Shown: positions 1 through 8,930, counted from the first letter of the stretch. The stretch is DNA of 13,014 nt from Propionibacteriaceae bacterium (GCA_030528545.1 JAUMYR010000075.1:1-13014); one strand, 5' to 3'. Program-made: numbers and translations. Notes: generated by a model from the letters alone, not told the origin.

Positions 1-2073
<2,073 letters not shown>

Positions 2074-2112
2074 GAGGTTTCCTTCTTGGTCTGTGGTCTG
2101 AAGTCAGGTCAG

Positions 2113-2130
2113 GATGCGCAAGGACGCATC
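2113..2130 (-). other. Small hairpin in the rpsG-fusA spacer
   Basis: GATGCG and CGCATC form a 6-bp stem with a 6-nt loop, in the 108-bp spacer upstream of fusA. It lies on the promoter-distal side of a stronger hairpin at 2146-2174. It could affect mRNA processing or fusA translation. Its role is inferred only from position. Confidence 0.4.
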
Positions 2131-2145
2131 GTCTGCGGGCGTGCG

Positions 2146-2174
2146 ACTGCCCCCGGAAGGGCTCCGGGGGCAGT
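2146..2174 (-). terminator. 12-bp GC-rich hairpin between rpsG and fusA
   Basis: ACTGCCCCCGGA pairs perfectly with TCCGGGGGCAGT across the 5-nt loop AGGGC, and the stem starts 7 nt after the rpsG stop. No T-run follows on the minus strand, so it is not a canonical intrinsic terminator. It may be a partial terminator or attenuator, or a 3' stability element, that sets the fusA:rpsG ratio. The hairpin itself is certain; the function is inferred. Confidence 0.5.
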
Positions 2175-2181
2175 ACGGAAG

Positions 2182-2652
2182 TCACCAGCGGTAGTGAGCG
2201 AAGGCGCGGTTGGCCTCAGCCATCTTGTGGGTGTCCTCGCGGCGCTTCACCGAAGCGCCGAGGCCGTTGCTCGCGTCCAGGATCTCGTTCATCAGACGCT
2301 CGGTCATGGTCTTCTCGCGACGGGCGCGGGAGAAGCTGACCAGCCAGCGCAGCGCGAGGGTGGTCTGGCGGGCGGGCTTGACCTCGATCGGCACCTGGTA
2401 GGTGGCGCCACCGACGCGGCGGCTCTTGACCTCGATGGAGGGCTTGACGTTGTCGAGCGCGCGCTTGAGGGTCTGGACGGGGTCGACGCCGGTCTTGGCA
2501 CGGGTGCCTTCGAGGGCGTCGTAGACGATGCTCTGGGCGACGGTCTTCTTGCCGTCGAGCAGGATCTTGCTGACCAGCTGGCTCACCAGCGGGGACCCGT
2601 AGACCGGGTCGGCGATGACGGGGCGCTTCGGCGCGGGACCCTTGCGAGGCAT
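2182..2652 (-). CDS. rpsG: 30S ribosomal protein S7
   Basis: The product is the primary 16S rRNA-binding protein of the small-subunit head. It nucleates assembly of the 3' domain and lies near the E-site mRNA exit. The ATG at 2652-2650 gives a 156-aa protein beginning [20 protein letters not shown] and ending [10 protein letters not shown], the normal length and both termini of bacterial S7. The [20 protein letters not shown] helix and the [11 protein letters not shown] and [11 protein letters not shown] segments are typical. Its start codon shares one base with the rpsL stop (TAATG), so translation is probably coupled. In other bacteria S7 is often the autoregulator of this operon, but I did not identify an S7-binding element here. 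Confidence 0.97.
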   Translation of the reverse strand: MPRKGPAPKRPVIADPVYGSPLVSQLVSKILLDGKKTVAQSIVYDALEGTRAKTGVDPVQTLKRALDNVKPSIEVKSRRVGGATYQVPIEVKPARQTTLALRWLVSFSRARREKTMTERLMNEILDASNGLGASVKRREDTHKMAEANRAFAHYRW

Positions 2653-3023
2653 TACTTCTCCTTCTTCGCGCCGTAGCGGCTGCGGGCCTGCTTGCGGTTC
2701 TTGACGCCCTGGGTGTCGAGAGCACCGCGGATGATCTTGTAACGGACGCCGGGCAGGTCCTTCACACGGCCGCCACGCACGAGCACCATGGAGTGCTCCT
2801 GCAGGTTGTGGCCAACGCCCGGGATGTAGGCCGTGACCTCGATGCCGGAGGAGAGGCGCACACGGGCGACCTTCCGCAGCGCGGAGTTCGGCTTCTTCGG
2901 GGTGGTGGTGTACACGCGAGTGCACACGCCGCGGCGCTGGGGCGAGCCCTTCAGCGCGGGCGTCTTGTTCTTGCTGACCTTGTCGGCGCGGCCCTTGCGG
3001 ACCAACTGCTGGATTGTAGGCAC
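2652..3023 (-). CDS. rpsL: 30S ribosomal protein S12
   Basis: S12 sits at the decoding centre, controls accuracy and is the classical streptomycin-resistance target. I chose the GTG at 3023-3021 because it gives [12 protein letters not shown], the standard N-terminus, and a 123-aa product of family length. The frame stays open upstream to an ATG at 3167, but that extension ([13 protein letters not shown]...) is not S12-like. [20 protein letters not shown] and the loop [17 protein letters not shown] carry the usual Lys residues; both positions where streptomycin-resistance substitutions occur (PKKPNSA and [12 protein letters not shown]) look wild type. The Shine-Dalgarno sequence is weak (AAGAGA about 10 nt upstream). 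It is the first gene of its operon, about 205 nt from the predicted transcription start. Confidence 0.97.
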   Translation of the reverse strand: MPTIQQLVRKGRADKVSKNKTPALKGSPQRRGVCTRVYTTTPKKPNSALRKVARVRLSSGIEVTAYIPGVGHNLQEHSMVLVRGGRVKDLPGVRYKIIRGALDTQGVKNRKQARSRYGAKKEK

Positions 3024-3234
3024 CTGGGGGGTATCTCTTTCGTTGTCTGTTGCGGATATGAACCCTGGCTTGCGGCGTCCGCGCACACCCTTTGAGGTCA
3101 CCGTTTCCCATCGGGGAGCGCATTCGCTGCCGTGCATACTCCGCACCCGCTCGCCGCTACTTCGCAACGTTTAAGAGCGGCGGCGATGGCCAGGGCACGC
3201 ACAAGATGTCTGGGGAACCCAAACACAGTGACTA

Positions 3235-3263
3235 AGAGTAATCGCTGGGCACGCTGGGGTCAA
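3235..3263 (-). promoter_or_regulatory. Sigma-70-type promoter for rpsL-rpsG-fusA
   Basis: On the minus strand there is TTGACC (3263-3258), a 17-bp spacer, then TACTCT (3240-3235). This is a near-consensus actinobacterial housekeeping promoter at the ideal spacing and points at rpsL. The predicted start near 3228 gives a leader of about 205 nt. The match is seen in the sequence; its activity is inferred. Confidence 0.65.
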
Positions 3264-3404
3264 AGCAGCCCGCCCCGGACGTCGGTTTTGACGCTACTCC
3301 TCACCGGACCGGCACCACCGTCACGCCCTTAGCGGCCCTGGGTGCACCGCAGCCCCGGGATCACCGCTGGCGGCCACGACACCACGGCGGCGATTTCTGC
3401 ACCG

Positions 3405-3426
3405 GGGCTGGGCGGCCGCCCAGCCC
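3405..3426. promoter_or_regulatory. 22-bp perfect palindrome upstream of deoD
   Basis: GGGCTGGGCGG is followed directly by its exact reverse complement CCGCCCAGCCC, centred between 3415 and 3416 and including a NotI-type GCGGCCGC. It lies 76 bp before the deoD start. A perfect dyad of this length could be an operator for a dimeric regulator, or a cruciform or hairpin. No known regulator motif is recognised. Confidence 0.45.
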
Positions 3427-3490
3427 GGAGGCTGAGGGACCGAGCGGTCTGTTCGCGACGCCGGACACCGGCCGTAATCCCCCACCCGAC

Positions 3491-3496
3491 TAGGGT
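3491..3496 (+). promoter_or_regulatory. -10-like element just upstream of deoD
   Basis: TAGGGT fits the actinobacterial TANNNT -10 pattern and ends 6 nt before the deoD ATG. That would place the transcription start at or beside the start codon, giving a leaderless mRNA. No convincing -35 was found. The AGGG within the same hexamer could instead serve as a weak Shine-Dalgarno sequence. Confidence 0.35.
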
Positions 3497-3502
3497 TAGT
3501 AC

Positions 3503-4213
3503 ATGTCTACCCCGCATATCGCCTGCGAAGTCGGCGACATCGCTCCGCTGGTCATCATGCCCGGCGACCCGAAGCGCGCCGAACGAATCGCCGAAAATGT
3601 CCTCACCGATACCCGGAAAGTCTCAGAGGTCCGCGGAATCGGCGTGTTCACCGGACGCTGCGACGGCGTCCCGATGACGGTCATGGCATCGGGGATGGGC
3701 ATCCCATCGATGTCCATCTACGCCACCGAGCTCTACACCCACTACGGAGTCGAACGTATCTGCCGCGTCGGTACCTGCGGTGGCATCTCTTCCCTGGTCC
3801 GGGTCAAGGACGTCATCGTCGTCTCCGCCGCGCACACCAATTCGTCGGTCTCGACCCTGGACATCCCCGGTGTCACGCTGAGCCTGGCCGCCTCCTTCCC
3901 GATGCTGCGCGGTGCCGTGGAACGGGCCTCCGCGCTGGGGATCAAACCCCACATCGGCCCGGTCTACACCTCGGACTTCTTCTATTCGGGGCGGCTCGAC
4001 ATCGTTCCCGCGCTCGATTCGGTCGGGACGCTGGCCGTTGAGATGGAAGCGGCTGGGCTGTTCGCGTGCGCGCAGCGAGCGGGCCGGGAGGCACTCACGG
4101 TGCTGACCGTCTCAGATCATCTCAAGGACGGGTCCGGCGACCTCTCCCCGACCGAAAGGGAGACGATCTTCGCCAGCGCCCTCGACATCGCCATCGGTGG
4201 GCTGCTCGCCTGA
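3503..4213 (+). CDS. deoD: DeoD-type purine nucleoside phosphorylase
   Basis: This cytosolic enzyme splits purine (deoxy)ribonucleosides with phosphate into free base and (deoxy)ribose-1-phosphate for purine salvage. The 236-aa product aligns throughout with the hexameric bacterial DeoD family: MSTPHIACEVGDIAPLVIMPGDPKRAE at the N-terminus (His5, phosphate loop GDPKR at 21-25), MASGMGIPS at 61-69, RVGTCG at 88-93, the ribose/base-binding VEMEAAG at 179-185, and VSDH at 203-206 containing the catalytic Asp205. The length is normal and all key motifs are intact. It stands alone, divergent from rpsL and convergent with tRNA-Tyr. The start is fixed by the conserved STPHI N-terminus. Confidence 0.95.
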   Translation: MSTPHIACEVGDIAPLVIMPGDPKRAERIAENVLTDTRKVSEVRGIGVFTGRCDGVPMTVMASGMGIPSMSIYATELYTHYGVERICRVGTCGGISSLVRVKDVIVVSAAHTNSSVSTLDIPGVTLSLAASFPMLRGAVERASALGIKPHIGPVYTSDFFYSGRLDIVPALDSVGTLAVEMEAAGLFACAQRAGREALTVLTVSDHLKDGSGDLSPTERETIFASALDIAIGGLLA

Positions 4214-4276
4214 TCTCACGACGCCGGGTGGGGCTACCAGCACCTCGCCGCTGGAATCACGGCCCATCACATGGTT

Positions 4277-4305
4277 AGGCCCCGTATCCATCCGATACGG
4301 GGCCT
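4277..4305. terminator. 12-bp hairpin between deoD and tRNA-Tyr
   Basis: AGGCCCCGTATC pairs perfectly with GATACGGGGCCT across the loop CATCC. It begins 3 nt beyond the tRNA-Tyr 3' end on the minus strand and lies about 60 nt after the deoD stop on the plus strand. It is probably the tRNA terminator and may work in both directions. It has no U-run on either side, which is common for actinobacterial terminators. Confidence 0.6.
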
Positions 4306-4308
4306 CGG

Positions 4309-4390
4309 TGGCAGGTGTTGGATTCGAACCAACGTAGGCGAAGCCGACGGTTTTACAGACCGCTCCCTTTGGCCACTCGGGCAACCTGCC
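4309..4390 (-). tRNA. tRNA-Tyr (anticodon GUA)
   Basis: The acceptor stem GGCAGGT (4390-4384) pairs with ACCTGCC, followed by discriminator A at 4309. The anticodon loop CTGTAAA carries GTA (complement at 4354-4356). GGTTCGAATCC forms the T-arm. A long variable arm (GTCGGCTTCGCC region) makes this a class II tRNA of 82 nt, as expected for bacterial tRNA-Tyr. The 3' CCA is not encoded (ACC then G), so it must be added by nucleotidyltransferase. Orientation is minus, convergent with deoD. Confidence 0.95.
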
Positions 4391-4412
4391 GTGCTGTCTC
4401 CAGCGAGGAGAA

Positions 4413-4442
4413 ACTGTAGCAGGCTCTCGATCGTTGAGCGAA
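4413..4442 (-). promoter_or_regulatory. Putative tRNA-Tyr promoter
   Basis: On the minus strand TACAGT (4418-4413) is a good -10, with TTCGCT (4442-4437) as a weak -35 at 18 bp. Transcription would start about 15 nt before the mature tRNA 5' end. The -10 is persuasive; the -35 is not. Confidence 0.4.
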
Positions 4443-4502
4443 CTGGCCCTCCCGGAGACAGCCGAAAGAAGTCTCATCGCCCGTTGGGGAGGGGGCGGGT
4501 GG

Positions 4503-4508
4503 CACAAT
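4503..4508 (+). promoter_or_regulatory. Extended -10-like element upstream of the YajQ gene
   Basis: TGGCACAAT (hexamer CACAAT at 4503-4508) ends 6 nt before the ATG at 4515. This spacing suggests a leaderless transcript. The only purine-rich stretch (GGGGAGGGGG) is 17 nt or more from the start, too far for a Shine-Dalgarno sequence. Confidence 0.35.
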
Positions 4509-4514
4509 GGCGCC

Positions 4515-5006
4515 ATGGCAGCAGATTCTTCATTCGATGTCGTCAGCAAGGTTGATCGCCAGGAGGTCGATAACGCACTCAACCAGGCCGCCAAGGAGGT
4601 GCATCAGCGCTTCGATTTCAAGGGGACCGATTCCTCTATCCGCTGGTCTGGGGAAGCCATCGAGATTGAGTCCAATGGCGAGGAGCGGGCCAAGGCCGTG
4701 CTCGATGTGTTCCAGAGCAAGCTCATCAAGCGTGGCGTCAGCCTCAAGGCGCTGGATGCTGGCGAGCCTCGTCTCAGCGGCAAGATGTGGAAGATCACCT
4801 GCACCACGAAACAGGGCATCAAACAGGAAGACACCAAGAAGATCAGCAAACTCGTCCGCGACCAGGGGCCCAAGGGAGTCAAGGTTCAGATCCAAGGCGA
4901 TGAGTTGCGGGTCTCCAGCAAGAGCCGCGACGACCTGCAGGCGGTACAGCGCCTCATCAAGGAGGCCGACTACGACTTCGCGGTGCAGTTCGTGAACTAT
5001 CGCTGA
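4515..5006 (+). CDS. yajQ: YajQ-family (DUF520) nucleotide-binding protein
   Basis: The 163-aa product starts [25 protein letters not shown] and ends [12 protein letters not shown], matching the YajQ/UPF0234 family over its full and usual length. Typical segments are [34 protein letters not shown], and [44 protein letters not shown]. Family members fold as two ferredoxin-like domains; some bind nucleotides, nucleic acid or cyclic-di-GMP, but the role in Actinobacteria is unsettled. An in-frame ATG at 4434 exists but would add a non-conserved extension, so 4515 is preferred. The patatin-like gene follows after 16 nt and may be co-transcribed. Confidence 0.93.
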   Translation: MAADSSFDVVSKVDRQEVDNALNQAAKEVHQRFDFKGTDSSIRWSGEAIEIESNGEERAKAVLDVFQSKLIKRGVSLKALDAGEPRLSGKMWKITCTTKQGIKQEDTKKISKLVRDQGPKGVKVQIQGDELRVSSKSRDDLQAVQRLIKEADYDFAVQFVNYR

Positions 5007-5022
5007 CCCTCGCCCGTGACCC

Positions 5023-7449
5023 ATGGCCATCGGACGACGGGCCCCGGTCAGCCAGTTACGGCGAGCATTGGCCGAAGGTTACAGGGACGGGCCCGACGAT
5101 TTCGTCGAGCCGGTTCCCGGCGCTGAGCCGCGTCCACCCTTCCCCGACGGACGCTGGCTCTGGCACGACCAGCCGAGGCTGGCGCCGCTGACCGATCCGG
5201 CCGCCTATGACCTGGGTCCGGCCCCCGGGTGGCGCTCCCCAGCGGAGGCCCGCTCGGCGAGCACACAACCCCAGGACTGGGCCGACTACCGGCGTCATAG
5301 CCTCGACGTGACGATGAAGGGCGGGGTCACCAGCGGGGTGGTCTACCCGCTGGCGGTGTGCGAGTTGGCCCGCCGGTTCAGGCTCCGTAACATCGGTGGT
5401 TCTTCGGCCGGGGCGATTGCCGCGGCTCTCGCCGCAGCGGCAGAGCTGGGGCGGGCCCGGGCCCAGGTGAGCGGCTCGGCTAGCCCAGGTCAAGGATTCC
5501 CCGGGCTGGCCGAGACCGCGGGGTGGGCCGCCGAACTGGACCGTCGCGGACGCTCGCATTCGCACCGCCTGGCCGGGCTGTTTCAGCCAGGCGACGCCGG
5601 TGTCCCGGTGTTCGCTGCCGCCGTCGCCTGGTTACGCGGCAGGTATCTGCGACTGCCGCTCGTCGTGACGCTGGCGTTGCCTTGGCCGCTGCTGTTGCTG
5701 ATCGCGTCCCTGTGTTTTCTGGGGACGCTGGCGGCGCCGTGGCGGACCGGGACCCTCGGCTGGGCCTCCTGGATGGCGAGCCTGGGCTGGTGCCTCCTGT
5801 GGTATTGCCTTGGTGGCCTCGGCACCCGTCTGGCCGCCGGGTTCCGGTCCCGCCGGGTGCCGGCTGGGGCGGCGGTCTGGTTAGCGGCGCTCCTGGCCTG
5901 CGCGGCCGCGTTGGCGGCCTTGACGCCAGGTCTCCTGCCGGGTGGCTGGTGGCGCACGCTCACCGCGTACGCGCTGACCGGGACCGCGTGGGCGCTGGTG
6001 TGCCTGGCGTGGGTCTTCGTCCACGCCTCCAATGCCCGCCGCCACCGCTACGGCCTGATCCCGGGAGCGGTAGCCCCGAAGGCCCCTAGAGCCCGGGCGG
6101 TCCTCGCGCTGGCCGGGGCGCCACTGGATTCGGCACCGCCGCTGACGAGCTGGCTCGACCGGCAGCTTGGCGAGCTATCGGGCCGACCCGGCGAGGTGCT
6201 GCGTTTCGGCCATCTATGGTCCCTGGAGTACCGGCCCGGCATCGACCCCATGGCCTGGCCAGCACGGTCCTCACGCATGGTGAACCTGAAAGTCATGTCG
6301 GCCGAGTTGAGCCTGCGGGCCCCGGTCCGGTTCCCGTGTGAACCCGATCAGGAGCCCCGCTATTTCGATCCGGAAGACCTGGAGGGAACCCTTCCCCAGC
6401 GCGTCATCGACGCGATGCTCGGCTATGGAAGCCTGCGGGCGCGGTTACCGGACGGCCGCGACCGCGAGTTGCACCGGCTACCGCAGGGAGGCGAGTTGCC
6501 CGTGCTGTTCGCGGTCCGGGCCAGCCTGGCGCTGCCCGGGCTGTTCCAGGCCCTGCGGATCTACCGTCTCGCCCCCGATGGTCCAGACCCGGTCGACGAG
6601 TTTGGCCGCGGCCGTACCCCCACCCCCACGGACGGCCTTCCCCCGCGGCGGGCCGCGTCCCCTGGGGATTGCGCGACGGCCGAAGAGCTGTGGCTGACCG
6701 ATGGCGGAGTGGCATCCAACTTTCCGGTGCACCTGTTCGACGAGCCGCTGCCACCCTGGCCGACCGTCGCGATCAACCTGTCCCCTCGCCCTCCCGGCCA
6801 CGGCGACCTGGACCTTTCGCTGCCTTCGCAACGCCCACCGGCCCGGGGCCTGCCCATTGAGCGCGGAATACTGGCTTTCCTGTCTCGGGTGATCGGCACG
6901 AGCATGGAATGGCGTGACCTCGCCCACCTTGGGGTCCCCGCCTTCGACGCCCGAGTGGCGACGGTCTATCTCGGTTCCGACGAAGGCCGCCTCAATCTCT
7001 TCATGACCCGCGACCAGGTCGCGATGCTCGCGCTGCGGGGGCTCGTCGCCGGGATGAGGCTGAGGCGGAGATTCTCCTCCGACGCCCACTGGAACCGCCA
7101 CCAGTGGCTGCGCTTGCGGGTGCTGAGCGGGAACCTGGCGGCATTCCGGCGGCGGCTGAGCGCCGGTCTGGCTGATCCGACGATCCAGGCGCTGTGTGCT
7201 CCCGACGGTCGTGAGGAACTCGGCCGGATCATCGCCATGATGGATTCCGCCGCGGACCCGGACCCCAGTTCCTGGGACCCCAGCACCGGGACGCCCCCGC
7301 TGCACTGGCATGAGGGCATGGACCAGGGATACTGGGCCGCCCTGTCCCAGCTGATGACCAGCGCCGCCGCCTACGATCCGGCCTGGGAGCAGCTCGATCA
7401 GGGGTTGCCCCGTCCCGGGACCGAACTGCGGCAGACTCCGCTCACCTAA
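5023..7449 (+). CDS. Patatin-like phospholipase with inserted membrane segment
   Basis: The 808-aa product is a probable serine lipid acyl hydrolase of the patatin fold. The oxyanion loop KGGVTSGVVYP lies at residues 99-109, the nucleophile motif G-S-S-A-G at 126-130 (Ser128) and the catalytic-dyad motif DGG at 560-562 (TDGGVASNFPVHLF), so all catalytic parts are present. Between them, residues about 207-335 hold four hydrophobic helices (roughly 210-238, 245-272, 281-303, 313-334), which would anchor the enzyme in the membrane. A Pro/Arg-rich stretch (528-550) precedes DGG. The N-terminal ~90 residues and the C-terminal third are not recognised. It follows the YajQ gene by 16 nt without a clear Shine-Dalgarno sequence. 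Substrate and role are unknown; membrane remodelling or an immunity-type phospholipase are both possible. Confidence 0.85.
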   Translation: MAIGRRAPVSQLRRALAEGYRDGPDDFVEPVPGAEPRPPFPDGRWLWHDQPRLAPLTDPAAYDLGPAPGWRSPAEARSASTQPQDWADYRRHSLDVTMKGGVTSGVVYPLAVCELARRFRLRNIGGSSAGAIAAALAAAAELGRARAQVSGSASPGQGFPGLAETAGWAAELDRRGRSHSHRLAGLFQPGDAGVPVFAAAVAWLRGRYLRLPLVVTLALPWPLLLLIASLCFLGTLAAPWRTGTLGWASWMASLGWCLLWYCLGGLGTRLAAGFRSRRVPAGAAVWLAALLACAAALAALTPGLLPGGWWRTLTAYALTGTAWALVCLAWVFVHASNARRHRYGLIPGAVAPKAPRARAVLALAGAPLDSAPPLTSWLDRQLGELSGRPGEVLRFGHLWSLEYRPGIDPMAWPARSSRMVNLKVMSAELSLRAPVRFPCEPDQEPRYFDPEDLEGTLPQRVIDAMLGYGSLRARLPDGRDRELHRLPQGGELPVLFAVRASLALPGLFQALRIYRLAPDGPDPVDEFGRGRTPTPTDGLPPRRAASPGDCATAEELWLTDGGVASNFPVHLFDEPLPPWPTVAINLSPRPPGHGDLDLSLPSQRPPARGLPIERGILAFLSRVIGTSMEWRDLAHLGVPAFDARVATVYLGSDEGRLNLFMTRDQVAMLALRGLVAGMRLRRRFSSDAHWNRHQWLRLRVLSGNLAAFRRRLSAGLADPTIQALCAPDGREELGRIIAMMDSAADPDPSSWDPSTGTPPLHWHEGMDQGYWAALSQLMTSAAAYDPAWEQLDQGLPRPGTELRQTPLT

Positions 7450-7464
7450 CGCCCCCGTGGGCAC

Positions 7465-7470
7465 TACACT
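7465..7470 (+). promoter_or_regulatory. -10-like element just upstream of the exonuclease III gene
   Basis: TACACT, a good actinobacterial -10, ends 8 nt before the ATG at 7479. No Shine-Dalgarno sequence is visible, consistent with a leaderless transcript. The -35 region, near the end of the patatin gene, is weak. Confidence 0.4.
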
Positions 7471-7478
7471 CGGTCCCC

Positions 7479-8360
7479 ATGCTGATCGGGACGCACAACG
7501 TGAATGGTATCCGGGCCACGCTCAACCGGGGATGGGCGCAGTGGCTCGCCGACCGCGGGCTGGACGTGCTGGCGCTGCAGGAGGTGCGCTGCCGCGCAGC
7601 CGACCTGCCTGCGGGAGCGTTCGGTGACTATGTCGCGACTCTCGATCTGGGCACGCTCGCCGGGCGCAACGGCGTCGCCCTGCTGACCCGCAAGCCGCCG
7701 CTGAGGGTCCGCACCTTCAGCGGCACCGCGCTTCAGATCATCGACAACACCCACAGCCAGATTGAGGCGGATCAGATCGCGTCTAAAGAGCTGAAACCCT
7801 ACGCCGACGAGGGCCGCTATATCGAGATCGATCTCGCCGACCAGCCGCTGCGAGTGGCTTCGCTTTACCTGCCGAAGGGTGCCTCCTGGCCCGCCGACGG
7901 GGATGCGGCCAAGCCTAAGTACGACCGGAAGATGGCTTTCCTCGCCGGGTTCGCGAAGCTGTTGACCAAGACCAGGCGGGAGGCGGCCGCCGAGGGACGG
8001 GACTTCCTGGTCATGGGCGATTTCAATATCGCCAATACCCGTCAGGACCTCCGCAACTGGAGGGGGAACCAGAAGTCTGAGGGTTTCTTGCCCGAGGAGC
8101 GGGAGTGGTTCACCTCCATTCTCGGCGATCGCACATTGCACGACGTCGTCCGCCGCCTGCACCCCGAGGCCGAGGGCCCCTATTCGTGGTGGTCGTGGCG
8201 CGGCCAGGCTTTCGTCAACGACACCGGCTGGCGGATCGATTACCACCTCGCGAGCCCCGACCTGGCCTCGCGGGCGACCGAAGCCGTCGTGGATCGGGAG
8301 GACAGCTATGAGGCTCGGCTCAGCGACCACGCACCGGTGATCGTGCGTTACGCGAGCTGA
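7479..8360 (+). CDS. xth: Exonuclease III / class II AP endonuclease
   Basis: This is a Mg2+-dependent base-excision-repair nuclease that cuts 5' to abasic sites and has 3'-5' exonuclease and 3'-phosphatase activities. The 293-aa product (typical bacterial size is 255-295) begins MLIGTHNVNGIRATLNRG. It has the full exonuclease III motif set: NVNG near residue 7, LALQEVR with the metal-binding Glu, LYLPKG (family LYxPNG, here Lys in place of Asn), VMGDFNIA with catalytic Asp/Asn, WRIDYHLAS, and SDHAPV at the C-terminus. It looks catalytically intact. A -10-like TACACT just upstream suggests its own promoter, 29 nt after the patatin gene. Confidence 0.93.
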   Translation: MLIGTHNVNGIRATLNRGWAQWLADRGLDVLALQEVRCRAADLPAGAFGDYVATLDLGTLAGRNGVALLTRKPPLRVRTFSGTALQIIDNTHSQIEADQIASKELKPYADEGRYIEIDLADQPLRVASLYLPKGASWPADGDAAKPKYDRKMAFLAGFAKLLTKTRREAAAEGRDFLVMGDFNIANTRQDLRNWRGNQKSEGFLPEEREWFTSILGDRTLHDVVRRLHPEAEGPYSWWSWRGQAFVNDTGWRIDYHLASPDLASRATEAVVDREDSYEARLSDHAPVIVRYAS

Positions 8361-8368
8361 GCCTCACG

Positions 8369-8394
8369 GGCGAGATCGCGAGCGCGGCCTCGCC
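8369..8394 (+). terminator. Hairpin following the exonuclease III gene
   Basis: GGCGAG and CTCGCC form a 6-bp stem with a 14-nt loop, 8 nt after the stop codon. There is no T-run. It is a weak terminator candidate, or the first degraded element of the hairpin-rich stretch that follows. Confidence 0.3.
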
Positions 8395-8484
8395 AGCCTC
8401 GTGCCCCTCTGCACCGGCCCTCCCTGGTCGTTGGGTGGACCGGCCCGGCTCGGGGCGCACGCGGCCGCCTCAAATGGACTCCGT

Positions 8485-8811
8485 GCCCATCGGCTGTTAC
8501 GCCGATGCCGCCTCCCAAAGATTCACCGGGGTTCCGCTCCACGCCCAGCCCCATCCCCTCAGGTGCGGCTGACTCCCCCAGAGCACCTCATGCAACCCGG
8601 CGACCTAGTCCCCATCTCCGCGGGTGCGGAGGATTCCCAGCCCCTGAACGCCCACACGGCCACGGTGACAGCCCATCGCCGCGGGCGCGGCGGATGCGCT
8701 CATCGGGCTTCCCGCTGGGCTGGGTCCTTGCGCCTCGTGCGTGGACGCACCATCACCGTTCGCCCGCGACACTCTCGCGGGAAGTCCTCGCCCCTTGTGT
8801 GTGGACGCGGC
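8485..8811. repeat. Degenerate ~61-bp periodic hairpin repeats, CRISPR-like
   Basis: Three 29-bp units align without gaps at exactly 61 bp: 8549-8577, 8610-8638 and 8671-8699 (23/29 identical in each neighbouring pair). The second and third carry perfect 6-bp stems with 4-nt loops (CTCCGC/GCGGAG, CGCCGC/GCGGCG) followed by GATT or GATG. A weaker unit at 8485 (first 8 bases GCCCATCG identical to the 8671 unit; 7-bp stem CATCGGC/GCCGATG) precedes by 64 bp. Two further related units at 8724-8751 and 8784-8811 are 22/28 identical at 60 bp, and the first holds the stem GTGCGT/ACGCAC. Repeat length, period and stem-loop match the type I-E CRISPR layout, but the units diverge strongly and there is no cas gene. 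Confidence 0.5.
8763..8781. other. 7-bp hairpin within the left repeat region
   Basis: CCCGCGA and TCGCGGG pair around CACTC, followed by AAGTCC. The CCCGCGA...GCGGGAAG outline resembles the unit at 12854-12881 in the right-hand array, but with a longer loop. It sits in what would be the spacer between the 8724 and 8784 units, so the left region may combine two sets of elements. Confidence 0.4.
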
Positions 8812-8891
8812 GCCAGTCCCGGGAGCGCCGGGTGATCCGCTCGTGGGGAGGTTCGCAGGTCTTGCCTCTTGGCGGCTCGTCGCCTGTCCAG

Positions 8892-8930
8892 CCAGCAGAC
8901 GACTCACTGTCTTTCGGTGAGTCCTGCTGG
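8892..8930. terminator. 14-bp bulged hairpin, possible bidirectional terminator
   Basis: CCAGCAG plus GACTCAC pair with GTGAGTC plus CTGCTGG, with a 2-nt AC bulge and a 9-nt loop TGTCTTTCG. It is the strongest fold in the interval between the convergent exonuclease III and crotonase genes. It has no U-run on either strand. A role in termination for either gene is inferred from position. Confidence 0.4.

Larger units (their letters stand above)
3264..3502. other. Divergent intergenic region, rpsL promoter side to deoD
   Basis: I see no gene here. The short open frames in this stretch show no recognisable protein and no ribosome binding site. The region is GC-rich and contains a 22-bp palindrome at 3405-3426 and a -10-like element just before deoD. 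A TTGACG at 3288-3293 has no partner -10 at the right distance. Confidence 0.6.

Noticed and set aside
2652..3167. Longer S12 starting at the ATG at 3167
   Set aside because: The extra 48 residues are not S12-like, whereas the GTG at 3023 gives the conserved [11 protein letters not shown] terminus and the normal length.
3341..3430. GC-rich stretches between rpsL and deoD that look vaguely like the array units
   Set aside because: No second unit appears at about 61 bp. The only clear structure is the perfect palindrome, which is reported separately.
4309..4390. tRNA-Tyr as an integration site for a mobile element
   Set aside because: No integrase and no duplicated tRNA 3' end are visible on either side.
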